From assembly GCF_000237925.1 (NCBI RefSeq), contig NW_017385988.1:124001-188000 (forward strand): DNA of 64,000 nt. Reading direction: 5' to 3'. Shown piece after piece: positions 22,951 to 35,130 of this stretch. Position 1 is the first letter of the stretch. Each line of letters begins with the position of its first letter. The notes under the pieces were generated by a model, which did not search any database, was not told the origin of the DNA, and saw only the letters and a program-made list of their open reading frames with translations. The position numbers were made by a program, and so were the translations under genes. This stretch comes from Schistosoma mansoni (taxonomy: Eukaryota > Platyhelminthes > Trematoda > Strigeidida > Schistosomatidae).

Positions 22951-24439
22951 TTGACGTTTTTATCGGATAGGGAATTCACGAATCCAGACTTTTACAACTT
23001 ATCAGGTGCTTGGACATGAAGTACCTAAAGGACTTTTGCACTAAGTTTTCCTTGACTTGAAGGGAGACCCTATCGATCCAGAAAAACTATGATAGGATCC
23101 GATTATGAAGTAGGAAGAGATATGTGCCTATAAAGTTAATTGTGTTACCAAACGCACACTCTTTGAACCAAAACAGAAGTGCAAAATCTATGAATTTGTG
23201 GCTGTAATGGCCGTGAGATAGTATGGTATTCAATACGAATTTGACCCAGACTTTATTTAGTGAATTCTGGGGTAATCAAATAGCCAGCTTTCAAACGTCT
23301 TCATGAAACCAGAGGTCCTAAAAGTTTGTTCTTCATCTAGAAATACTCTCACATTGTAATGAGTTAATAGATATTTCCACGGAAACTCAATTTTCTACCT
23401 ACATATTCTCGGATAGCTGTCATCAGTGATAACAGGGGAAAGGTTATCTTCGTGCGTCAACCGGGTTAGTGTACACAAAGGAGCAACTTACGGAGACTAA
23501 GAAACCCCGGCTCGAAACCAGTAATACACATGAGCTTCAGAACAATAAGAGAAAGAATAACAAAATAACTGGTTTTAAGATTTTTTGACTACAGTAACGC
23601 ATCTCCTATTACCGTTTCAGTGGGTTATAAACTATACAATTTGATTAAAAGCTCCAAGGTTGTTCCTTTAAAAAAAATTTACTTTGTTTTGATAACCAAG
23701 GGAACATCATGGCTTCCCTATTACTAAAACTACATTTATAGACTTGGGATATAAACAATTGACTCCATAAATTCTTAGTATATGACTGTTAAAAATTTGG
23801 TTTCATGTAAGAATATATCTGTGTCCTATTTGTTCAACTTTAATGATTCTTTTTTCCACTTTCTCATACTGCGTTGTTCATTGTGTAGCTGTAAATAATT
23901 CCCCAAAATCAATAGCTTTCTAAGTGTTCGACATTGGATGCTGACCACGTTGTTTAAGTGGACTTGTTTAACTGAAGGCTTTCGGTCATGCATCCGTACC
24001 AGATCACGTTTCAACTCGGCGTGGGACACTGCTCCTACGTTCATTAGCCAGCTTATAGTAAAGGTTCCTCGATATATTGGTAACGTATCAAATATATCTT
24101 TCCTACCTCTTCTCGTCTGACTTCTGATTTCCTCTGGCCGGGAACGATCGATTACAGAAGATACTACTGGTTGCTAGTTGTAAAACTAGAATATCCGTCG
24201 TATCCTCAATTGAAATAGTCTTGATATAGTGACAAATTCATTTGAAATTCAATAGCTGAGACAAATCTTACCTCATAAGATCTGATGGTTCCTGATCCAA
24301 TCCTACCTGAGATCTTGGATACAAACTGAAGAAAAATTCAAAGAAATACCAGTTGTCAACTGTTCCTCTGCTTTTCTAAGTCAGCTGATATAAATCTATT
24401 TGGACTACTTTTAAGATTTTCAGTAGTTAAAAACTAACT
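22951..24439. other. Mostly unassigned; decayed family C trace at 23455-23545
   Basis: At 23455-23545 a diverged cgtcaaccgggttagtgtac / gaaaccccggctcgaaacca block resembles sense-strand family C. The rest has no supported feature; the open frames around 23826-24120 on both strands are unrecognised. Confidence 0.3.
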
Positions 24440-24562
24440 GAAATTTAAAATTTACTTAGTATTGTTTGTTTGGATCTTTCCATTGATGTTTTTAGGACTG
24501 CAAATGGTCAGTCTCTAATTGGCATATGTGCATACTGTGCGTATTGTCTCGATATAGCCAAA
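24440..24562 (-). mobile_element. Sm-alpha-type repeat, isolated terminal block
   Basis: Matches the block atttagtattgtttgtttg...ggactgca..tggtcagtctc...tcgatatagcc at 30895-31008. The ribozyme and tRNA-like parts are absent. Confidence 0.6.
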
Positions 24563-24589
24563 AACGTTGATTGCTTAAATATCATTCGA

Positions 24590-24850
24590 TGACTCATCCT
24601 CCTCCCCATATATGTATGCACTCAAATCCTATTATTAGCTTTTGCTTTGTCTTGCTGAGCCCTTATATTATTTGACTATAAGTTTGCCTATGTAATTGCT
24701 TGCGTTTGCTCGCTGGTATTTGCTCATGTGCCTGTAGCTTTCTGACCTGCGTTATTTGATAATAAACTGTAGTTGCGGTTCTCTTTGCCTTCTGATTTCA
24801 TGCACCTTTGAGATTTGTATTAAAACGGTTATTGAGGTGAACGATTAGCG
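24590..24850 (+). repeat. Possible LTR-like repeat related to 17300-17800 (fossil)
   Basis: Shares the aataaact..gccttctgattt block with the antisense of 17333-17400. The ends are not defined. Confidence 0.3.
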
Positions 24851-25135
24851 AAGCACAGCACTACAAATTGTAATTTCATAAAAACACAACTCTTTACGTA
24901 CATTTTCAAACAACAGAAAATCAGCATGAAATATTAACTAAGTAATGTATACTTATTGGTTCAATGGAATCATCAACAGTCCAATAAAAAAATTCCAACA
25001 GAGTAATAGGATGGATCTAAATGTAGGGTGTAACCGATCTACGCCTTGAATTATTAATTTAATCACATTCTATCAAATCTCACAATAAATAGCAGTCAAA
25101 GAATAATCAATCTTCACTAACTAAGAGTGTGAATT

Positions 25136-25654
25136 TGCTATATCCCGTGGAGAATTATAAATGGTAACTCTGAGGACTATTTACGGACCAATGTGATATG
25201 TATATTTCCTATTGTATAATTGCTAAGTAACTTAACTATTCATATTCATGTTCCTTTTTATTATAAGCTTTGTTTCGACCTATGAACTATTACTATACGA
25301 TTTACCATTCTTGAGTTATTCCCAGTCTATTGATTACTTTCCCCCTATTCATAGCCACATTTGGCTAAATCTTGTACAAATGTTATTTTCTATTTTATGG
25401 TACGATGTGGTCTGTTTGATTGGTATATAAACTCAGTATGTTTGGGAATAATGATTCATATTGCAGAGGCTGTTATTGGTGTTCTGGACTTAACTGGCTG
25501 GGTTAGTCAGATAGCAGGACTGATAAGTACTCAAAACTGCTCGTAAGGCTTTTGTGTATGATTGCTCCGATAGATAATTCGCTCTTCTCTCATTTGCGGG
25601 AATCAGCACGTTCATATATCAGACAGGGCACGTACGCACTTATACGATATAACA
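25136..25654 (+). mobile_element. Solo LTR, family D, with 5-bp target duplication (fossil)
   Basis: The 519-bp repeat starts tgctatatcccgtgg and ends gatataaca. It is flanked by gaatt at 25131-25135 and 25655-25659. A tatataaactcagtatg promoter-like block lies at about 25425-25441. Confidence 0.8.
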
Positions 25655-25737
25655 GAATTACTTTACAAAAGTATAAATGTGACTTAGAAATAAAAATGGT
25701 CTCAAAATGCCCTTTGTGTGATTGCTTATCATTTAAT

Positions 25738-26658
25738 TTGTTTAAACTCATAAAAATTGGTACAATGGAGCACCATAATAATTATTTGCCACACAAAAAA
25801 TCATTAAATTAGTGTGGGCTGGGATGCTTCTCGGGTGTCAAAGCCAAAGCAGAAGATTTCCTCAGAAGACCACTCCCCGAGCTTCTGACCCAGATGTATA
25901 GTCCAAAATTCAGTGAAGCAACATTAGGAGATATGATCATATAGTAGCCATTGACCAACGATATGTTCCCTCAGGATTCTGGAGACTATGTATCGTATTC
26001 TAGTGGAGATTAGAATATATGTTACTTATGACAATTATCAATGGACTAATACTATTCAGTAACTAGATTGCATATATCTATATTCCTCTTATTATAAGCT
26101 TTATTTCGACTTATAGATTATTATGATACGATTTACTATTCTTAAATTATACTCAGTTTATTAATTACAGTTTCCAACGCTCACAGTCATTTTCTGGCTT
26201 ATCTTGTACAAATGCCATTTCCTATTTTATGGCATGATGTGGTCTATTTGGTTGGCATATAAGCCAAGTATGTTTGAAATAAGTGATTTGCATAGTGGAG
26301 GCAGGTATTAGTGTTCTGGACTCAACTGGTAGGGCTAGGAGGAAAAAGGACCAATAAGGACGCTAGGCGCTAGGTCAAACGTCATTGGTTTGACACAGTG
26401 CTAAGATCCGATTGGCGGATAAGTCACATGATAATTAACCGGACTTAAAGTTACAACACTATGTGCACCATTGGTTTGGAATCAAGGTTTTCCAACTCCC
26501 TCAGCTAGATCCTACGTACCTACCAACCCAGTTTGAGCTCTATTCCTACACTCGATTCGGTAAACAACACCGCTGTCGAGAGAAGATAGTGATTTGGACT
26601 TCCCTGGCAGAAGCTATAAAAGAACATTCCGAGAGGGATGGAGGACTCTCACAACCCT
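25738..26658 (-). repeat. Family C repeat split by a family D LTR
   Basis: The left part (25738-25990) and right part (26464-26658) are consecutive halves of family C, interrupted exactly where a family D LTR sits (25991-26458). This copy is more diverged than the others, consistent with it being the older element. Confidence 0.75.
25991..26458 (+). mobile_element. Solo LTR, family D, nested in family C (fossil)
   Basis: The sequence ctatg borders the insertion on both sides (25986-25990 and 26459-26463), and the shared bases can be read as up to 7 bp (actatgt). The interior matches family D throughout. Confidence 0.75.
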
Positions 26659-26834
26659 TGGCCGTACCCGAGCATTCTCTATCGAAAAAAATCAAGGAAT
26701 TTTAATTATGAGTGTTGTAGTTGATCTGAACATCACCACCTCTAACATCAGTTATATGTTTGCCGTTATAGCTGCTTACCATTAGTTGTTTTCAAAGATT
26801 TTGTTTTGTCTGTTTTTGTTTTTCAGTTGCTTGC

Positions 26835-29235
26835 GCGTCAACGAACGCAGAAAAGCCAAATTAGGAAGGCCTATTAGAGTTGAATTCATCAATGAAAAAG
26901 TTAAATTCTAGAAACAACTGAAGTCAAACTTATGCAATTTTGAAAACAAGGCTGACCCAGATGTTGCTTGAAAAGATAATATGAACAGTTGAGGAAACAG
27001 AATTGACATCTCATAGTGATTTAAACCATAGGGTTCCAAAAAACCAATGGATTTCTTTTAAGTTAATTTCACTGATGGATTCGCGTAAACTCATCCCATC
27101 AGGCTCTGAACACGGCGAAGAGCATAAACAAATCAGATCTAGGTTAACCAAAAGTCTAAGGAACGATCGTGAGCAGTGGTGGGCAACGAAAGCAAAAGAG
27201 ACGGAAAAGGCAGCGGCTGTAGACAACACAAGGTAACTCTTCAGACTACTAAAAAACCGGAATTAAGAAGTCAGGTGTAAGCGAGACAATCTCGGAAAAA
27301 GACGAAACCCTTATTTGCTCTCAGCCCAGACGTTTAGAACGATGGGCGGAACACTTTAGAGAACAGCTTAGCTGACCTTCAGCTACTCTACGACTACCCA
27401 CTATTCCCAGACAGTCTGAATGGAACATTGAAGAAGGTTCCCCAACTCTAGCTGAAGTTCAAAAGGCTATAGCTAATCTGAAACGAGGAAGATCAGCTGG
27501 TCCAGATGGATTAAATCCAGAGGTCTTTAAATATGGTGGTCCAATTTTAGCGACTAGGTTGACTAATATTCTGGCTAAAATCTGGGAGTTGGACGTAATC
27601 CCATCCGACTGGTCTTAATCACTGATTGTCCCAATATATAAGAAGGGGCCCAAATCACTCCTTGATAACTATAGACGGATTAGTCTGACCGATATAGCAT
27701 CTAAATTACTAGCCTCAATAATTATCGGGTGTCTAACTAAGACTCGTGAACTGCAAACACGAGAAAATCAGGCTGGCTTCAAACCTGATCGTGGCTGCAT
27801 CGACCACATATTCACTATTCGTCAGGTTTTAGAGCACAGACATGTTTATCGGCGTCCGACGATAGTTTTTCTTGACTTGAAAGCAGCATTTGACTCTGTA
27901 GACCGAGAGGTTCTGTGGCAGTGTCTGTCATTGAAAGGTGTACCTCAGAAGTACATAAACCTTGTGAAGGCTCTTTACTCGAACACTAGCAGTCGAGTGA
28001 GAGCTTATGGCGAAGTGTCATCCGGTTATACAACCTCAAGTGGTGTCCGACAAAGTTGTCCACTATCACCATTTTCGTTTAACTTCATCATAGACTTACT
28101 TCTGAAAATAACACTCTTGTCAACTGAATTTTCAGGAATTGGTCTCCTACTAGGAGGTCCACTAAGTGACTTAGAATACGCAGATGATATAGTCCTGTTC
28201 GGTGAAGACGCTAACAAAATCCAGAGTCTTTTGATAGCACTGAGCAACAATACCAGGATGTTTCTCTTCCTCTAAATGTAAGTTGCTGTTGCAGGACTGG
28301 CCTGCTTCAACACCTGAACTAAGGATAGGGAGTGAATTAATCGAACATGTCGACAACTTCACTTATCTTGGAAGTCTGATCAGCCCTAATGGGTGAGTGT
28401 CTGACGAAATCTCTACATGGATTCAGAAAGCTCGTTTTGCCTTTAACAACTACGTAACCTATAGTGAAGGCGAAATATCCGTCTACCAATTAAAGGACGA
28501 GTACACGGCGCAGCAATTCGCTCTGTTCTACTTTACTGCTGCGAAACGTGGCCACTAAGAGTAGAAGATACTCGTAAGTTACTAGTGTTTGACCACAGAA
28601 GCCTTAGAAATATTGCTCGCATCTGCTAAGATCATCCGGTAAGTAATAGTGAGGTTAGACACAAGGTATTAGGGAATGATGGTAAATCAGTTGATGAGGT
28701 CATGAATCTTCATCGACTGAGATGGTTGGGCCACGTGTTGCATATGCCTCAACACCGATTACCACGACGCGCAATGCTGACTAGTATTGAGGATGGTTGG
28801 AAGAGAGTTAGGGGCGGCCAAACCAAAACGTGGAATCAGAGCTGGAAGTCACTATTTTTTAGTCTGAGCTATGTTGGTAGATGCAGACTACTTGGTTGGG
28901 GTCCGCGTGACTATCGTAACCAATGGTTGAAGACTCTAAGTGACATGGCCCAGAATCGATCACAATGGCGTAGGTGTATACACTCTTTGTCTTCCCTTAA
29001 ACCGTGAGATTGAAATTACTTTATACCTTTCTAAGGACTAATTCTTTCTCCCTGTATCATATCCTTAAACGCAATCTTTTTTTGATATATTACTACCATT
29101 GAAGTAACTACTTCTATGAATTTGGTGTTTATCTTGTTATGCCAATGAGGTATGAAAACTTGAACCGATACATATATGTGCCTGGTCCTACGTTGCAGAT
29201 GACGGACTGAATTACTATTAATGAAATAATCCATT
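26835..29235 (+). mobile_element. LINE family A (RTE/SR2-like): most of RT and 3' end, broken
   Basis: This is the longest LINE in the window. It starts within the linker after the endonuclease (RPIRVEFINEKV), passes NDREQWWATKAKETEKAA, LKRGRSAGPDGLNPEVFK and the RT core: FLDLKAAFDSVDR (27870-27905), GVRQSCPLSPFSFNFIIDL (PLSP motif), and EYADDIVLFGED (YADD at 28177-28188). After several frameshifts and stops (for example after VIPSDWS near 27617 and past 28275) it ends in LRWLGHVLHMPQHRLPRRAM, GGQTKTW and DMAQNRSQWRRCIHSL at 28702-29007. A ~230-bp 3' UTR follows, with the tatgtgcctggtcctacgtt block. The endonuclease is missing, so it is 5'-truncated. Placement in the RTE clade rests on the order and wording of these motifs; the schistosome name SR2 is likely but unproven. 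Confidence 0.85.
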
Positions 29236-29647
29236 CATCTTATTTTGCTTTAGTGGTTCTAAAAGTATTTGCAGAAAACTGAACAGTTACATTTCGCTAT
29301 CTAAAACAGATCGCTTTAAAGTGGTTAGGCTGCACAAATACCTAATCTAATATTCAGTATGTACAAAACCAAGTAACTAGGAAACTCGATTAAGCTCTAA
29401 GAAAACAAAGAACGAGAGTTTTAAAATTAAATTATTTTGAAGAGTTAATTTTCTTTTCAATGGAAGCACTTAGTTAAGCTGTATATTCCCATTTACAGTT
29501 GTTTGACAAATCAGTCTATAAAAGAAACACAAGATAATCCAACACAAAGTGATCCGAGATATCAAATATCAAAATAAAGTTGCGTTTCGACTAATAAGTT
29601 AGAGAAGAATAAGAGGATGGGAATAATTTAAGATTCAGAAATATGAG
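29236..29647. other. Unassigned AT-rich sequence
   Basis: No supported feature was found. Confidence 0.3.
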
Positions 29648-30120
29648 AGGTAATTGTAAACTCGACAAATATGAGGACGAAACGAAAGACGTAAAGGTTA
29701 TATTAACATTTGAATAATCATCTTGGAAAATTGTTAGAGGATAACAATAACTGATCACAGTTTAGAGAAAGCACGAAGTAACAATAAAAACAAAACAAGA
29801 TCAAAATATTTTAGAAAAGGGAGTTAGTGCCACAGAACGATGAGAGATTCCATGTAATGCTTTTGTAACAGTGTTCAAGCTTGAATTAGTGAACTGCCAA
29901 CGCCTCAACAGTGCATACGTTTTCGATTCGACTTCCTTTTAATCCCATTCTTCTGACTGTGTAGAATATTTTGAAGGATAATTTCTTTGGGGTAACGTGC
30001 ACAAAGTTGGTTAGGTGCTGATGTATTGAGCTACTGATTGTTTTGGATTCCCCTTTTAAAAGCTATACGGAGAAATGTTCTGCGATGTATTTAGAAAGTG
30101 TTCAATTTGTGCGACAAACT
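29648..30120. repeat. Left arm of a 2.6-kb inverted-repeat structure
   Basis: About 430-470 bp, including gaataatcatcttggaaaat, ttagtgccacagaacgatga and tacggagaaatgttctgcga, recur inverted at 31800-32268 with high similarity. Similarity fades at both outer and inner ends. Confidence 0.8.
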
Positions 30121-30689
30121 ACTCCAATTTCGACAGATACTCGTCAGTAGTTCGTCGTCAGAAATGGCCATCCACCTAGATTCACTGACAGAAACTTAGC
30201 ACCAAAACTACTGTAGGATGTAATTTCCTACAGATACAATTCTAAACTATTCTCTAGACTGTCGAGCACGGGCTTAGCTTAGCGAAAGTTGGAACAAGTA
30301 AGCTATTTGGCTTGGCAAACTTTTTCTGCTTCTAAAACGTAAATTAACATTGTTAGTATACAAAATGAACAATTGATAGTCTATTCAACAAGAAAAAAGA
30401 CACATAAATAATATAGCAAACAGTAACAAGAGGATAGGAAAAATGAGTCAACGAAATTAACATCGTTCATGATAATCGTAAAATTATGATAGTGCATAGG
30501 AAAAGCATAGTCATACAATGTCAAGGAAAGTTAATGTGGGGTGGGCGTTTCCTGTTGTCATTGGTGGGTTCGTTTGCTGACCACACACTACAACCACAAC
30601 CTGAGAGATCACCGGCAGTCCAAGAGAATATCGAATGTAAATGAAATATGTCTGCAGAAATCTTGAATAAACGGGTCCCAAAATGGTAA
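30121..30689. other. Interior of the inverted-repeat structure, unassigned part
   Basis: No coding motif was found between the left arm and the Sm-alpha copy. Confidence 0.3.
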
Positions 30690-31008
30690 GCAGAGATGGA
30701 TAATGGCTAGCAGTGGGATCCAGGACGCGCGTTTCGCCCTATTTGGGACTCGTCAGCTGGATGTACCTGCATCTCACAGTTGATGTTCACCCTGGGACTC
30801 GAACCCAGTACCCTCGCTTCAAACGCCATCGCGTTATCCACTCGGCCACTGAGTCCTGATTGCCACTTGCTTGTGCGATAGGGTGAAGTTTAGATTCATT
30901 TAGTATTGTTTGTTTGCATCTTCCCACCGATGTGTTAGGACTGCAACTGGTCAGTCTCTAATTGGCATATGCACGTACTGTGCGTATTGCCTCGATATAG
31001 CCTTAAAA
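30690..31008 (-). mobile_element. Sm-alpha-type retroposon with intact-looking hammerhead
   Basis: On the minus strand: terminal block (31008-30895), tRNA-like region with A-box-like sequence and B-box GGTTCGAGTCC (near 30795-30806), then the hammerhead at 30715-30772. Its parts are stem I atccag/ctggat, CTGACGA (fits CUGANGA), a stem II gtcc..gggc loop, GAAAC, stem III acgc/gcgt and the GTC site. All required core bases are present. It is one ~319-bp unit. Confidence 0.8.
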
Positions 31009-31369
31009 TCTTCGGGGTAATCATTCTATTCAACTAAGCTCCGTACATTCTTTTCAAAATGACCTAACATTCAGGCATGTGTTAAGTATAGACTTCCCCA
31101 TACACCACATTAATGTCTATCCATCGGTTTACTTCATAATAAAATAATGATATTTATGTGTGTAGATTTTAACTCTACTCCGTCGTTGTATAAAGTAGAA
31201 ATTCTTCATATCATCGTTCACACTAACAAACACAGTGATGTTTCATAAAAAAACACTTTGACCGGAAAACCCACGACATTAACATAAACAGATTTATTTT
31301 GATTTTATCATTATGATTATTGTTAGCTTTATTCAGTATTATATTTTTAGTACAATATAGAATTCCCAG
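31009..31369. other. Interior of the inverted-repeat structure, unassigned
   Basis: AT-rich, with no supported feature. Confidence 0.3.
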
Positions 31370-31480
31370 CACAAAGTATTTCTACCCGAAATTTGTGCTG
31401 ATGATGTCGTTCAAAATAACCATGAAAGCTCCATGACCAAACCATCCAGCTCAGAGAACAAAACTCCATCAAATTAAATA
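31370..31480. repeat. Penelope-like terminal sequence
   Basis: The block tgctgatgatgtcgttcaaa, catgaaagctccatgaccaa, accatccagctcagagaaca matches the sequence downstream of the Penelope-like fragment (34725-34800). It is followed at about 31545-31575 by a short B-ribo tail remnant (tctccacaaacccccattct). Confidence 0.5.
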
Positions 31481-31799
31481 AGTTTCCGTTTCCGCCATAC
31501 CATATATTTTGATCGGACTAAACACTCTGACTTCTTCCTTTATATTATCTCCACAAACCCCCATTCTGATAATATTTAAACTTAGGTTAATTTAATTCGG
31601 TTATTTATTTACTATAAAGAAGTGGCTTACTTAAAGTCACATAATGTCAGAAATCCAAATTTCTACTCATTCGGATATCACAAATATATCATTATCAACC
31701 TTCTACTCCACGTTTAATTTATTTGAAAATATCAAGTCAAACCTTGATGTTGATACCTTCAATTTTACCTGCTCCTGTGCGGTAAGTTTCACTAGCCAC
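31481..31799. other. Unassigned; short open frame at 31644-31847
   Basis: A 67-codon plus-strand frame (starts MSEIQISTHSDITN) runs into the right arm of the inverted repeat. It is unrecognised; its low-complexity Ser/Thr/Asn content makes a gene unlikely. Confidence 0.25.
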
Positions 31800-32268
31800 G
31801 CAAATCAGACACTTTCTAAATACATCGCAGAACATTTCTCCGTATAGCTTTTAAAAATGGAATCCAAAACAATCAGTAGCTCAATACATCAGCACCTAAC
31901 CAACTTTGTGCACGTTACCCCAAAGAAATTATCCTTCGAAATAAACTACACAATCAGAAGAAATTGTGTTAAAAGGAAGTTGAATCAAAAACGTATGCAC
32001 TGTTGAGGCGTTGGCAGTTCACTAATTCAAGCTTGAACACTGTTACAAAAGCATTACATGGAACCTCTCATCGTTCTGTGGCACTAACTCCCTTTTCTAA
32101 AATATTTTGATCTTGTTTTGTTTTTATTGTTACTTCGTGCTTTCTCTAAACTGTGATCAGTTATTGTTATCCTCTAACAATTTTCCAAGATGATTATTCA
32201 AAGGTTATTATGACCTTTACGTCTTACGTGTCATACTCAGTTCTGTCAAGTTGATAATGAATTTTATT
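31800..32268. repeat. Right arm of the 2.6-kb inverted-repeat structure
   Basis: Inverted counterpart of 29648-30120; see that entry. Confidence 0.8.
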
Positions 32269-32987
32269 TGAAATGTTATTATTCAAACTACCTTATTACG
32301 TAATAATGACAAATCAATACATTATGCAATACACTATGCAATTATATGAGGACCTTCTAGAAAAATTAATTACACTACTTCAATATTTTCAACATCTTTA
32401 ATTGATCTTCATTATTTGTTTAAATGAACTCGGATATAAAACTATTTTGTTTTTGATAAATTCTTTATTAATCGTAAACAGTTCAATCTAATAGTACATA
32501 CACTAATATACTTGGTCTGGATCTTAATCAAACAACACTTTGATCAGTTCAATTTTTTACTTCTTAGAATGAAAAACTAAACAAATTAGTTCTGATACAA
32601 ACTAAACTGTTGATGGTATACAACTGAGGAATAGATTTGAAGTCTGAATTAGAAAATGGCACAAGATAATAGAATAAAATATAAATGATTCATTGGAATA
32701 ACTAATAGTCATAGTAGAGTTGATGGTAGTAATAATGATACTATGGATTTGAAAATGTCAAATTTATATATGGTTTGAAAAAAAAACTATCTTTATGCTT
32801 ATGTTTCTGCAGTAAAAGTTTAGAGATTTCTTGATACAAGTATGTTTTTGTATAATGTTTATACACCATACCATTAGATCATTCAAAATAGACTATCCGA
32901 TAATGCTTGGACGGATAACTTGTATCCAATAATTGTTAACGAGGAAACTAACAAGAGTATAGTTCAATCAGAAACGTACTATTTATT
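32269..32987. other. Unassigned AT-rich sequence
   Basis: No supported feature was found. Confidence 0.3.
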
Positions 32988-33476
32988 TACACACATTGGT
33001 ACAAAGAGGCACCAAATGGATATGTGCCATATAAATCATCTGATTCATGTGAGGGCTGGGATGCTGCCCGTGTGCCCAGACTGAAGCAGGCGGTTCCCCT
33101 GGGGACCACATTCAGAGCCTTTGACCTAAAGTTCTAGTCCACAAGGCAGTGGAGCAACGTCAGGAGATGCAGTCCCATGGTAGCCGGTGACCAGTAATTG
33201 GTTCATACACCATTTGTTCCTCTAGGATCCTGGAGTCCATGTACACCACTGGTTTAGAATCAGGGTTTTCCAACTCCCCTAGGTGGACCCTCTGTATCTA
33301 CCAACCCGGTTAAAGCGTCGGACATTCTCTTTTCGTCCTCTCAATTTCGTAAACAACACCCCCGCCACGAGAAGGCAGTGAGTAGGACTTCCCTGGTAGT
33401 GGTTGTATGCACGTGTCCATTTGAGAGGGAGAGCAGACTCTCCCCACTCTCGGCCGTACCAGGGCATTTGGGGGAA
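32988..33476 (-). repeat. Family C retroposon-like repeat, near full length
   Basis: It runs from tttacacacattggtacaaa to gtaccagggcatttggggg, with all main blocks. Confidence 0.7.
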
Positions 33477-33599
33477 TATAAATATGTGGTGTGTGTGGAT
33501 GTAAAAGGTTTTTGAAAATGGATAAACTTTATACTTTACAGCATGAACTGATTTTCGTTATGTAACTGATGGAAACCAGGAAGGATTGGAAAGCTGTAT

Positions 33600-34810
33600 A
33601 TGGTTCTAGTATGGGACTACTCAACAGTAGGCTTCAATGACCTTATTGCAGAAGCGGTGATGCAGAGACTGGAAGTGGTGATTTTACTGGTGACCGAAAC
33701 AAAAATGTGGGTGCATTATGTGGACGACAGATTCGACATCATCAAAAAGGAAGAGCTAGAAAACGCCTACAATCTGATCCCCAACATCTTCGATGACATA
33801 AGATTCGCAGTGGAAAACAAGTTGGACAGCGACCTATCATTATTGTATGTATCGATCACCAGAGCCGACATAGAAGAACTAGAGAGGCCAACCCATACAG
33901 ATCAAATCCTCAACTAGGGCAGCAAAAACCCAAGAACTCACAAAATCAACTGCGTACAAACTATTCAAGAGGGCGAGAACACACTGCAATACACTTGTAG
34001 CGCGGAAAAATAAAGGAAAATATACAATGACCATCCTTCAAAACGACGGATACACACGCAGTTCATTGAAAAATATCAACGCAACACATCAGCAGTAACG
34101 AAATCAAATATAAAAGTCAGCAAACGGATCATCCTACCATATATAAATGAAATGTCAGAAATTACGAGATTATTGAAGCTGTATGGAAAAGGTGTAGCAT
34201 ACAAACCGAAAAAGACTTCAATCAATCCTATACAAGCCAAAGGACGCAATGACCAAAGAAAAACCAAACATCTACAAAGTAAACTGTTCCAATTGCGAAA
34301 AACACTATGTCGGACAAAGTGGACGTCCCCTCTATCTTCGCCTGCATGAACATCAATTAGCGGTCAAACGCCATGATATGTTTTCGCTTATATCAATTCA
34401 TGTGGACAACTGTGGATACATATTCGACCGGAAAAGTGTTGCGATCCTGAATAGTGGGAATACTAAGAACAGCAGGGAATTTTTAGAAGCTTGGCACTTA
34501 GTTCAATCAACAACCAACGAAAACATCGAAATCTATCCAATTTACCAACCAATCAGAAAAACTATGGACAAATATAGGACCAATAATCAGATCAAAGGGA
34601 ATACAATCAAAATAAACAGACAGACGATGACAGGTTAAAAGTCAACAACAATCAATCAAGATCGAGGTCGACAGGACAAGCTGAGAGTCATATGTGGAGA
34701 AATCCGAATACTTTTTTCCACCCCGAATTTGTGCTAATGATGTTGTTCAGAAGGACAATGAAAGCTCTGCGACTAAACGATTAGCTAAGAGAACAAAACT
34801 GCACAAATCA
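33600..34810 (+). mobile_element. Penelope-like retroelement fragment: RT C-terminus, linker, GIY-YIG domain (broken)
   Basis: The frame at 33600-33917 contains a YVDD box (WVHYVDDRFDIIKK) and a SLLYVSITR stretch, the palm C-terminus of a Penelope-type reverse transcriptase. Linker sequence with a TKSNIKVSKRIILPYI-like region follows, then (34249-34638) a GIY-YIG-type endonuclease N-terminus: YKVNCSNCEKHYVGQSGRPL, followed by LRLHEHQLAVKR. The downstream 34640-34810 sequence is the family's terminal region. Both the domain order and the YVG form are typical of Penelope-like elements. The copy lacks the N-terminal RT fingers and is disrupted in a few places. Schistosomes are known to carry such elements. 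Confidence 0.8.
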
Positions 34811-34989
34811 TCATCTACCATGTTAAAAAGGAGATATAGAGTTATTGCTTACAAATTCTTAATTAAATGAACTCTATTACACCTAACGGGTATGGGAAAT
34901 CCAACTAACACAATACTCTTTTCATTTTGTTAGTCAGAAATCTTTTGCTCTGACATTTAATCTCATATAAAGATGAAGAAAAGTAGTCA

Positions 34990-35130
34990 CAATTGAATGA
35001 TCACTGGGTGGTGATCAATGTCATGCGTGTCAAGTCCTTCTTAGTGCTGATCGAATGCTATCGATCAAGTTGCAATGTGGCCACTAGTCCAGGTGGCTCG
35101 ACACTGCAAAGTAGTACTGATAACTATTTC
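34990..35130. repeat. Repeat family H, copy 1
   Basis: The block tggtgatcaatgtcatgcgt, gtcaagtccttcttagtgct, cgaatgctatcgatcaagtt recurs in diverged form, same orientation, at 61500-61640. The class is unknown. Confidence 0.45.

Noticed and set aside
31393-31430. Hammerhead in the Penelope-like end (CTGATGA ... GAAA)
   Set aside because: The bases between the boxes do not form a good stem II, no stem III or GTC site follows, and the other copies have CTAATGA.
33340-33380. Hammerhead-like GGACGAAA in antisense family C
   Set aside because: There is no CUGANGA box at the right distance; an isolated GACGAAA is not evidence.
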